Shown here: positions 1-7,200 of the stretch, piece by piece | How positions within the stretch are numbered: the first letter of the stretch is position 1 | Layout of the letters: every line of letters starts with the position of its first letter | Source of the DNA: OMOG01 sp041485845 | Lineage (GTDB): Bacteria; Acidobacteriota; Terriglobia; Bryobacterales; Bryobacteraceae | Reading direction: 5' to 3' | Length of the DNA: 20,303 nucleotides | NCBI GenBank assembly: GCA_041485845.1 | Contig: JBGPKH010000079.1 | Location: forward strand, 1-20,303 | Notes under the pieces: generated by a model | What the model was told of the DNA's origin: nothing | The model's database searches: none | The model's input: the letters and a program-made list of their open reading frames with translations, nothing else | Program-made: the position numbers and the translations under genes

Positions 1-502
1 CCGCGGCCTCGGCGCGCAGGCGGCGGCGGGTGCGCAGGGCGTCCGCGTAGACCTTCAGCGCCTGCGCCAGGCTGGTGCAGAATTTCTCGCTCTGCACGAT
101 CATGGCGGAGAGCGACTTGATGTCTTCCACTCCGGTCCGGCGCACGAACTGGGTGAAGGCCGTGCCGCACTCCTGTCCGGCGCGCACCTGCATGACGACG
201 GTCGCGAATTCGCCGGCGAGATCGGGGTAGATGTACTCCATTTCCTCGCTCACGCGCACCATCGCCTGGTCGAGCGCCAGACCGGTGCCGAGCACGATGC
301 CGAGCAGATCGACCGTGTCGGGCAAGGCCACCTGCAATTTCCGGCGATAGCGCTTCACCATGCGCTGCAAGATCACGTTCGGCAGCATGAATCCCAACAG
401 GCCAGCCGCCAGAAGCAAGCTCGGAGAGCGGCCACGTAAAGCGGCAGGACCGATACTCTGCTGCGAGTTGCCAAGCGCGAGGCTCCAGTCGATAGAAATG
501 TT
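1..502 (-). CDS. TadC-like type II/IV pilus assembly membrane protein, 5'-truncated and cut by window edge
   Basis: The minus-strand frame stays open from the left window edge up to a TAG at 503-505. It encodes a hydrophobic stretch (LLLAAGLLGFMLPN) followed by the type II secretion F-domain pattern: LPDTVDLL, then GTGLALDQAMVRVSEEM, then VRAGQECGTAFTQF, and near the window edge a segment ending SLAQALKVYADALRTRRRLR. This is characteristic of TadC, the inner-membrane partner of the TadA ATPase in Flp/Tad pilus or T2SS-like machines. No convincing start exists: the first ATG (388) lies inside the transmembrane segment, and the usual N-terminal 100 or so residues with their first membrane span are missing. 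They are not found to the right of the insertion sequence either. I infer the gene was cut by IS-associated rearrangement and is probably a pseudogene. The C-terminus lies outside the window. Confidence 0.8.
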
Positions 503-523
503 CTAAGGGCATACTACGGAAAG

Positions 524-1639
524 TCATCGGGCGCAATGCACCACGAGCGCCGTACTTTGGTGGACCGCAGGATGTTTGAGGTGGCAGTCCGTAGTCAGGG
601 TCTGAAACACTTCGGTGTCGATACGCCAACGGCTGCGGCCCAGTTGATAGATGAATAGCGGAGAAATCGAGCCGAGTTCGAAATTGGCGGCAGAGAAGTT
701 GGTGCTCTCTTCCGTCACGTCGGTCTTGGTTTTTTTTCGATGCGCGCCATCTTGGCTGATGGTGACCTCTCGCTTGTGGTCGAGGCGAACCGTTTTGACA
801 ACCCGCACCAGGCGATCGGCGACGGGCCAGTCGACTTCCGGCAGGTGCCACAGGCGGAGTTCCCGATCTCGCTCCGATTCAACCGCCGCAGGAGGGCCGG
901 CGGTGAAGCGCTCCGCCTCGCGCAGTAAATCGGGCTGATTCTCTTTCAGCGTGAAGGCCCAGTCGAGACCCAAATTTTCCACCTCTTTGACAAAGGGCGC
1001 TTGGAGATAGATCGCATCGCCCACCAGGAGGTCTACAAAGCGACGGCCCAACTGGCCGACCAGATCCTGCAGTAGTGCCAATGCGCAGGGCACTTCTGCC
1101 TCGCCGTCCTTCTGAAAACGAATGCCCAGCGGAATCGGAAACGGCGTGCTGACGACCGTGACCGCGACCAGGCGATGGTAATACTGAAGATCGGTCCGCA
1201 TCTCGCCGCGCACCTTGTGCTGCACCTCGCGGTGCATACAGGCGTCGCAACAACGGGCGAAGGAACTGCAGATCTCGATTCCATCCACGGCGGCCACCAC
1301 CAGCCCCCTGGACCAGTCCGAGCGGAGGACCCCGTTGCGTTTCAGGCGGCGGGCGACTTCACAACCGAGCGCGAAGACCGGCTCGGGAGACTGCCGTTGC
1401 AGCGCATAGCCGACGGTGTCATCACTGATCGGTCCAATCCGCTTGGCCAAAGCTCCATTGCGGCACTCGGCTTCGATCTGGAGCAGACTGGGCACCTGCA
1501 TGGCCGCCCCCAAGAAGACGGCATCAAAGACTTTCTTCCAGGGATGCTGCGGCCACTGGCGCCCTTCCGGCAGAGCGCCAACCCGTTTGGAGAAGTCAAA
1601 CAGCTTGTCGAGATAAGCCTCAAACTGGCGCCGGGACAA
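524..1639 (-). CDS. DDE transposase (IS4-like), C-terminus probably frameshifted
   Basis: This 371-residue transposase has an RNase-H-like DDE core. The likely catalytic residues are D119 (AAVDGIE), D208 (LLVGDAIYLQAPF) and E343 (RWRIDTEVFQTL). A cysteine cluster CCDAC (130-134) follows the first Asp, and a QYYHR motif sits at 152-156; both fit a subgroup of IS4-like transposases. The frame starts at TTG 1639, 2 nt after the stop of the upstream ORF, with AGGAAG about 10 nt before it. The same frame is also open further upstream and reads QTKGRPIGLSRRQF, so translation could instead begin by frameshifting from the accessory ORF. From memory of the family, about 50 more residues are expected after HPAVHQSTALVV. 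Here the frame ends seven codons after ALVV begins (HCAR, then TGA), while the frame one base back stays open and contains HFYRLEP. This suggests a 1-bp deletion near 539. Confidence 0.85.
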   Translation of the reverse strand: MSRRQFEAYLDKLFDFSKRVGALPEGRQWPQHPWKKVFDAVFLGAAMQVPSLLQIEAECRNGALAKRIGPISDDTVGYALQRQSPEPVFALGCEVARRLKRNGVLRSDWSRGLVVAAVDGIEICSSFARCCDACMHREVQHKVRGEMRTDLQYYHRLVAVTVVSTPFPIPLGIRFQKDGEAEVPCALALLQDLVGQLGRRFVDLLVGDAIYLQAPFVKEVENLGLDWAFTLKENQPDLLREAERFTAGPPAAVESERDRELRLWHLPEVDWPVADRLVRVVKTVRLDHKREVTISQDGAHRKKTKTDVTEESTNFSAANFELGSISPLFIYQLGRSRWRIDTEVFQTLTTDCHLKHPAVHQSTALVVHCAR

Positions 1640-1641
1640 GC

Positions 1642-1956
1642 CTATTGGTCTTCCTTTTGTTTGAGGAATCTCCTCAGGCAGATGGTAGCTGCGGCGGCAT
1701 CAAAACGATCGCGCATCTGGACCTGCTTGCGGACTTGGTCGAGCAACGTGGCAGGCACGTTGAAGGCTTTGGGCTTGCCATCGACCAGGACGGAAATCTG
1801 ATACTGCGCATGCAGTTTCTTGCCGTCGGCGCAACGGCAGTTGGGGCGGCCGCAGGCGCGTTGGCGTACGACGAAGGAGCCCGGCAGCATGTCGCGCAGA
1901 GAACCAAGGCTGCGGATGAGTCTGCCGCGCAAATCGAGGTCGGGATCGCTGGGCAT
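1642..1956 (-). CDS. DUF6788-like IS accessory protein
   Basis: This 104-residue protein is the first ORF of the insertion sequence. Its centre carries LPGSFVVRQRACGRPNCRCA (about 24-43), a CxxxxCxC signature, followed by HAQYQISVLVDGKPKAFNVP. This matches the small DUF6788 type of protein often found beside transposase genes; the assignment is from pattern memory. The cysteine arrangement suggests metal or nucleic-acid binding, but the function is unknown. The C-terminal part is basic and charged (RRFLKQKEDQ). ATG 1956 lies only about 8-10 nt from the predicted transcription start and has no visible Shine-Dalgarno sequence. The stop (1642-1644) almost touches the transposase TTG, so translational coupling or frameshifting is likely. 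Confidence 0.75.
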   Translation of the reverse strand: MPSDPDLDLRGRLIRSLGSLRDMLPGSFVVRQRACGRPNCRCADGKKLHAQYQISVLVDGKPKAFNVPATLLDQVRKQVQMRDRFDAAAATICLRRFLKQKEDQ

Positions 1957-1964
1957 TGCTATGT

Positions 1965-1982
1965 GACACTAGTAATAGTGTC
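1965..1982. promoter_or_regulatory. Perfect palindrome overlapping the -10 box (operator-like)
   Basis: The sequence is GACACTA, a 4-nt spacer GTAA, then TAGTGTC: a perfect 7-bp inverted repeat. It covers the predicted -10 element and start site of the IS promoter. This position is typical of a repressor operator, and the small IS protein or a host regulator could bind it. It might instead be part of the transposon end recognised by transposase. It is not a terminator, as it has no U-tract and lies at the promoter. Confidence 0.45.
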
Positions 1983-2000
1983 AGAACCGGCTAAAGTCAA
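1972..2000 (-). promoter_or_regulatory. Sigma70-type promoter of the IS genes
   Basis: On the minus strand TTGACT (2000-1995) is followed by a 17-nt spacer and TATTAC (1977-1972). Match to consensus is 5/6 at -35 and 4/6 at -10, with ideal spacing. The predicted start of transcription, near 1965, is only about 8-10 nt before the ATG at 1956. Assigned from motif matching only. Confidence 0.5.
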
Positions 2001-2081
2001 GAGGTTTTTGAGATTTGAAAAATGACCGGAACTGAAGGCAGCACCGCAAGACGCTCAGAATGAATGGTCTTCGGCCCGGAC

Positions 2082-2103
2082 CGATTCCGACCTTACGGAA
2101 TCG
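2082..2103. repeat. Perfect 8-bp inverted repeat (hairpin)
   Basis: CGATTCCG, a 6-nt loop (acctta), then CGGAATCG pair perfectly. There is no T-run on either side, so an intrinsic terminator is unlikely. It sits 5 nt upstream of the G-tract array, so the two may form one composite structured element. Confidence 0.7.
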
Positions 2104-2107
2104 CTGC

Positions 2108-2151
2108 GGGGGTCACGGGGGTCACCGGGGGTTACAGGGTTAGGGGGCGGG
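2108..2151 (+). repeat. G-tract array, predicted G-quadruplex
   Basis: Six G-runs lie on the plus strand: 2108-2112, 2117-2121, 2127-2131, 2137-2139, 2143-2147 and 2149-2151. They have lengths 5,5,5,3,5,3 and are separated by 4, 5, 5, 3 and 1 nt. The first three units are near-repeats of GGGGGTCAC. This satisfies the standard G3+N1-7 quadruplex pattern with runs to spare. It lies about 190 nt upstream of the S10 start on the coding strand, so it would be in the RNA if transcription starts upstream of it. Confidence 0.75.
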
Positions 2152-2332
2152 ATGAGGATTGCGCCGGCGCTGGCCGCCACCGATTTCCCGCTGCCCTCGA
2201 TTTCGAATGCGGTGTGAGCGCGTTATGCTGTGAAATAAGATGCCGTCCTGTATACCGCTGGCTTACGCGCTCGGCTCAGCATGCCGATTCCGACGATCCT
2301 CGCGCTTTGGCGAGCAAGCGGTTGTCAAAATC

Positions 2333-2340
2333 AGAGGTGA
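2333..2340 (+). promoter_or_regulatory. Ribosome-binding site deciding the S10 start
   Basis: AGAGGTGA matches 7 of 8 bases of the anti-Shine-Dalgarno complement GGAGGTGA, with a suitable distance to ATG 2345. It rules out the upstream in-frame ATG at 2240, which has no such site and would hide the signal peptide. Confidence 0.7.
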
Positions 2341-2344
2341 AACC

Positions 2345-3931
2345 ATGATGATTGCGCCGCTGCTTCTTTTCTTGTTTACCAGCCAGGTACCGCAGGCTCA
2401 GGCCCAGGGCCGGGCTGCGCAACCGCAAACGCCGGCTCCTACAGCGCCCCAGACTCCCGCCGTACCAGGTGGCCGCGGACGGGGAGGCGTGGCCGGCCCC
2501 GGTCCCGCGATCGGCGGCGAGATCGATGAAACCCCGGTGGTGACGCACCACACGATGACGGTGGACGGCAGGCCCATCAACTACACCGCCACTGCCGCCC
2601 AGATGCCGCTGAAGGATGCCTCCGGCGATACCGAAGCGCACATCTTCTACATGGCGTACACGCTGGACGAAGTGGCCGACGCCTCCAAGCGTCCGCTGAC
2701 GTTCTGCTTCAACGGCGGACCGGGATCGGCGTCGTTATGGGTGCACATGGGCGGCATGGGGCCGCGCAGTCCCAAGCTGATGCCCAACGGCAGCATGCCG
2801 CCGCCGCCCTACCAGTTGAAAGACAATCCGAACACGTGGCTGGATAAGACGGACCTCGTGTTTATCGATCCGGTAGGCACGGGGTACAGCCGCGCCAAGA
2901 CGCTGGAAGTGGCGCGGCGGATGAACGGCGTGCAGGGCGACATCCAGTCGGTGGGCGAGTTCATGCGCCTGTACATCGTGCGCAACAACCGTCAGGTCTC
3001 GCCGCTGTTCATTGCCGGCGAGAGCTACGGAACCTTCCGCACGGCGGGCCTGGCGGGTTACCTGATCGACCGCGGGATCGCGTTCAACGGCGTGGTGCTG
3101 ATCGGAACCACGCTCAACCTGGAGACCATCTGGAGCCGCAGCGACGACCTGGTATACGAGCTGGAACTGCCCACCTATGCCGCCGACGCCTGGTATCACA
3201 AGAAGGTCGCGGCCGATTTGCAGCGCAAGGACTTGAAATCGTTCCTCAAGGAAGTGGAGGGCTTCGCGCTGGGCGAATACTCGACCGCGCTGGCCAAGGG
3301 GGACGACCTGCCCGCGGTCGAGCGCAAGACCGTGACGGACAAGCTGGTGCGGTACACCGGCCTCGACGCGCGCTACATCGACGAGAGCAACCTGCGCTGG
3401 GACGTCGGCCACTTCGCGCGCCAGCTTTTGCGCGACAAGCACCTGTCCATCGGACGCTACGACGGACGCCTCACCGGGCCGGCTTCGATGAATGTCGGAG
3501 AGACCAGCGAGTTCGATCCGTCGAGCACGCTCATCACGCCGCCGTTCTCGGCGATGTTCACCAACTACATCCGCACCGAGCTGGGCTACAAGACCGACAT
3601 GTTCTATTATCCCAGCGGGGGCGTGCAGCCCTGGGACTACAACGTGCAGAACGGTTTCGGCGACACCACCAGCCTGCTGCGCAGCGCCATGGCGAAGAAC
3701 CCCTACATGAAGGTGATGATCGCCGCGGGCTACTACGACCTGGCGACCCCGTACTACGCGGTCGAGTACACCTTCAACCACATGGGCCTCAATCCCGAGA
3801 TGCACAAGAACATCACCTGGGACTTCTACCAGTCCGGCCACATGCTCTACATCGACAGCGATTCGCACAGCAAGCTGAAGCACGATTTCAGCGAGTTTCT
3901 GTCGAGCGCGCTGCCCAAGGACGTACAATAA
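2345..3931 (+). CDS. Exported serine carboxypeptidase (peptidase family S10)
   Basis: This 528-residue protein removes C-terminal residues from peptides, as known for family S10. A signal peptide (1 to about 20, MMIAPLLLFLF...) is followed by a Pro/Gly-rich linker (about 22-58). The alpha/beta-hydrolase core starts near residue 65. Visible motifs are the oxyanion loop NGGPGS (from N123), nucleophile S227 in GESYGT, acid D465 in GYYDLATP and base H499 in SGHMLY; the catalytic triad is complete. The start at 2345 is chosen from the strong ribosome site and the signal peptide. The protein probably acts in the periplasm or outside the cell, supplying amino acids. A coiled-coil gene follows after 12 nt, suggesting co-transcription. 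The length is normal for bacterial S10 enzymes with a linker. Confidence 0.93.
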   Translation: MMIAPLLLFLFTSQVPQAQAQGRAAQPQTPAPTAPQTPAVPGGRGRGGVAGPGPAIGGEIDETPVVTHHTMTVDGRPINYTATAAQMPLKDASGDTEAHIFYMAYTLDEVADASKRPLTFCFNGGPGSASLWVHMGGMGPRSPKLMPNGSMPPPPYQLKDNPNTWLDKTDLVFIDPVGTGYSRAKTLEVARRMNGVQGDIQSVGEFMRLYIVRNNRQVSPLFIAGESYGTFRTAGLAGYLIDRGIAFNGVVLIGTTLNLETIWSRSDDLVYELELPTYAADAWYHKKVAADLQRKDLKSFLKEVEGFALGEYSTALAKGDDLPAVERKTVTDKLVRYTGLDARYIDESNLRWDVGHFARQLLRDKHLSIGRYDGRLTGPASMNVGETSEFDPSSTLITPPFSAMFTNYIRTELGYKTDMFYYPSGGVQPWDYNVQNGFGDTTSLLRSAMAKNPYMKVMIAAGYYDLATPYYAVEYTFNHMGLNPEMHKNITWDFYQSGHMLYIDSDSHSKLKHDFSEFLSSALPKDVQ

Positions 3932-3943
3932 AGGGGAGAGCCC

Positions 3944-4153
3944 ATGACGCCCGAAGAACGATGGGAACATATCGAACAAACCATGGCCCGCATCGCCGAG
4001 CGTCATGAAGCCCTGGCTCAAACCGTCGAAAACCTTGGCGGCATGCAGCGGGTGAGTGAAGACCGCCTCGCCCAGCTCATGGACACCATGAACCGCTTGG
4101 GCAACATCATCGTCGCCCACGAGCAACGGCTCGACAGGCTCGAGAACCGGTAG
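3944..4153 (+). CDS. Small coiled-coil protein of unknown function
   Basis: The 69-residue product is highly charged and shows heptad spacing of hydrophobics throughout (IEQTMARIAE, LAQTVENL, LAQLMDTMNRL, LDRLENR). This predicts one long helix or dimeric coiled coil. There is no signal peptide, membrane span or cysteine. AGGGGAG at 3932-3938 is a good ribosome site for ATG 3944, and the gene follows the S10 stop by 12 nt, so I regard it as real. The motif MTPEERWEHIE resembles openings of short coiled-coil hypothetical proteins I associate with Acidobacteriota, but I cannot assign a role. Confidence 0.7.
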   Translation: MTPEERWEHIEQTMARIAERHEALAQTVENLGGMQRVSEDRLAQLMDTMNRLGNIIVAHEQRLDRLENR

Positions 4154-4227
4154 ACCCACACCGGCTCCACTGTTGTTAACATACGTTTCCGCGCGCCGGG
4201 CGTCTAAATTTAGGGTTCAATAGAGAT

Positions 4228-7200
4228 ATGCGAATCGCGTGTGGGTTGCTGATTCTGTCTTTGCTTCAGGTGCTTCCCGTAAGCGCCCAGTCTTCCGGCC
4301 GCGTCTCGGGCTCGGTGGTGGACGCTTCCGGCGCCGCCGTTCCGGGCGCCGATGTGGAGCTCTACCTCGCCGGCGGCAAGAAACCGCTGCTTACGGTGAA
4401 GACCTCCCCGGAAGGGCTGTTCAATTTCATCGGCGTGCGTGCGGCCGAATACGATCTCGCGGTCAACGCCAAAGGCTTCGTCAAAACCATCATCCGCGGG
4501 CTTACGGTGGACGCCGCCCGGGAAACCGACGTGCCGGGAATCAAGCTCCAGGTGGCCACGGTCTCGACCTCGGTGGACGTCACAGCGGATGTGCAGGGCG
4601 TGGAAACCGCCAACGCGGAGATCTCCGGAACCATCAGCACGGAGGAGATCCACAATCTGCCTATTCTGGACCGCGACGTGCTCTCGGTGCTGCAGACCCA
4701 GCCGGGAGTGGTCTCGAACGGCAACTCGACCACCGTCATCAATGGCCTGCGCACATCGTATTCGAACGTGACCCTGGACGGCATCAATGTCCAGGACAAT
4801 TACATCCGGGACAACGCGCTCGACTATTCACCCAACAAGCTGCTGATGGGCCAGGTGCGGCAAATGACCGTGGTGACGTCGAATGCCAACGCGGCGGCTT
4901 TCGGGGGCGCCACCGAAACGGCCATGTCGACGCCTTCCGGCACCAACCAGTTTCACGGCGAGGCGTTCTGGTACAACCGCAATAATTACTTTTCGGCCAA
5001 CGACTGGTTCAGCAACCAGGCCGGCGTTCCGCGCACCTTCCTCAACCAGAACCAGTTCGGCGGTTCGCTCGGCGGACCCATCCGCAAGGACAAGCTGTTC
5101 TTCTACTTCAACTACGAATCGGTTCGCGCGCACCAGCAGATCGGCGCCGATGCCCTGATCCTGACGGCGCCGGCGCGCAGCGGTATCTTTTCCTATCGCG
5201 ATACGGGCGGGACTCTGCGCCAGGTGAATGTGCTCGGGCTGCGCGGCATTACGACCATCGACCCGACGATGCAGAATCTGCTCAACCAGGTTCCCGGGCC
5301 GCAGTTCATCAATAATCTCCAGGTCGGCGACGGCTTGAATACCGGGGGCTACCGCTTCAACCAGCGCGACAACCAGACCCGCGACAACGTGACGGGCAAG
5401 CTCGATTACAACCTCTCCACCAGACATGCCATCAGCGGATCGTACCTGTGGAATCGCGACAACCTGGACCGGCCCGACGCGGAGAACGATTACTCGCTGA
5501 TTCCCAAGGCTTACAATCTCAACCACGCGAATTTCGTTTCGACCTCGTGGCGCTGGACGCCCTCCGGCCGCCTGACCAACGAAGTACGGGCCGGTTTTAA
5601 TCTCACCTACGGCTATTTTTTCAACTCGCAGCAGTTCGGGAAGTACTATCTGTCGGGCATGCTCTACTCGAATCCGGTGAACGAGTTTCAGCCGCAGGGC
5701 AGAACCACCAACACCTTCGCGCTCTCCGACGACGCGGCCTGGCAGCGCGGCCGCCACTACATCCAATTCGGCTTCCATGGCCAGAACATCCGGGTGCGCA
5801 CTTACGATTCGGCCGGTGTGGTCCCCGCGTATTTCCTGGGGATGGGCACGGGCCAGCCGGCACTCACGCGCAACAACCTGCCGGGCATCGGCAGCACCGA
5901 CCTGGGCAGCGCCAACGCGCTTCTGGCATCGCTGGGCGGCTACATCGACAGTTACAGCCAGACTCTGAACGTGACCAGCCGCACCTCGGGCTTCGTCGAC
6001 GGCGCTCCCTACCTCCGCCACCTGCGCCTCAACGACTACGATTTATATGTGCAAGACAAGTGGAAGCTCTCGCCGCGCCTTACCCTGACGCTCGGGCTGC
6101 GCTGGCAGTTGCCCGGAGTGGCCGATGAGCGCGACTCGCTCGAATTGCTGCCGGTGATCAAAGGCAGTCTGGTCCAGACCCTGATGTCCGACGCCACGTT
6201 CGACTTCGCTGGGAAATCGGTGGGACGTCCCTGGTATAACCGGCGATGGAAGGACTTCGCGCCCAATGCCGGGTTTGCGTGGGATGTTTTCGGCAACGGC
6301 AAGACCGCCGTGCGCGGCGGTTACGCCATCCACTATGTCAACGACCAGGAACTGATTGCCCCGGAGAACATGGCCTTTCACAACGAGGGGCTGCAAGGCA
6401 TCGCCACCGATATCGGGCTCTCCGACCGCGTGGCTACCGGCGTGCCGCAGATCTTTCGGCCGGCCTATCAGGTTCCGATCAAAGCATCCGACAACTACGT
6501 CAACGATCCCTTCAGCGGGATCACGTCGATCGACCCCAACCTGCACCGGCCCTACGTGCAGCAGTATTCGATCGGGATCCAGCACGATTTCAAAGGCACA
6601 GTGCTGGAGGCGCGCTATGTCGGCAATCACGTGGTGGGCGCCTATCGGGCATTCGATTTCAACCAGGTCCAGGTGGTGGAGAACGGGTTCCTCGCCGATT
6701 TCCTGCGCGCGCAAAACAATGGATATTTGGCGCAGGCGAAGACCGGGGTGTTCAACCCGAACTTCAACGCCAGCATCCCCGGCAGCCAGCAGCTCACGGT
6801 GTTTCCGAAGCTGGGACAGCGCGGCCTGCTGAACAACGGCACGGTGCAATTCTATCTGCAGACGGGTGAAGTGGGAGAGCTCGCCACCATCTATCAGACC
6901 AACGGCCTGCAGGGATCGGTGAACTTCTTCCGGAATCCGAACGCGCTGCTCGCCGACATGCTGACCAACTATTCCAGTTCCAGCTACAACTCGCTGCAAC
7001 TCGTGGCGCGACACCGCACGCGTTCGGGGCTCAGCCTGGAGGCCAATTACACCTTCTCCAAAGTGTTGAGCGACGGCGATGGAGATTTGCAGACGCGGTT
7101 CCAGGCCTTCCTCGACTTCAATAATCCCGGGCTCGAGCGCTCGCGCGCCAATTTCGACCTCAACCACATGATCAAGGCGTTCGGATACTACCAGCTTCCG

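Larger units (their letters stand above)
524..2000 (-). mobile_element. Insertion sequence, apparently degraded, two ORFs plus promoter
   Basis: The segment holds a DDE transposase and a small DUF6788-like ORF directly upstream, both on the minus strand, with a promoter at 1972-2000. Outer boundaries are not certain. The best imperfect inverted match I can see is TTCTAAGGGC at 501-510 against TTCTGAGCGT read inward from 2060. It is weak, and no exact target duplication flanks it. The tadC-like gene to the left lacks its 5' part, and the transposase seems to lose its reading frame near 539. Together these suggest an old insertion followed by a deletion rather than a fresh, mobile copy. Confidence 0.6.
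2001..2344. other. Non-coding region between IS and S10 peptidase gene
   Basis: I see no credible gene in these 344 bases. The open frame at 2064-2348 is low-complexity glycine/arginine-rich and lacks a ribosome site. The region probably includes the unresolved right end of the insertion sequence. It also holds a perfect hairpin (2082-2103), a G-tract array (2108-2151), and the 5' leader with the ribosome-binding site of the S10 peptidase gene. I looked for a sigma70 promoter for that gene. The best candidate -10 (TAAGAT at 2236-2241) has no good -35, so I do not call it. Confidence 0.6.

Noticed and set aside
2108..2139. G-tract units considered as the start of a CRISPR-like or tandem-repeat array
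   Set aside because: Units are about 9-10 nt, imperfect and without unique spacers; a quadruplex-type tract describes them better.
2064..2348. 94-residue plus-strand ORF over the G-tract region
   Set aside because: No ribosome site, Gly/Arg-biased translation of a structured repeat, and it ends inside the S10 start region.
2735..4159. 474-residue open frame antisense to the S10 peptidase
   Set aside because: It covers the catalytic S10 gene on the opposite strand, is rich in Val/Arg/His/Gln, and shows no motif.
4154..4227. Promoter for the TonB receptor (TTGTTA near 4173, TAAATT at 4205)
   Set aside because: The spacing between the boxes is 26 nt, too long for a sigma70 promoter; no alternative pairing is convincing.
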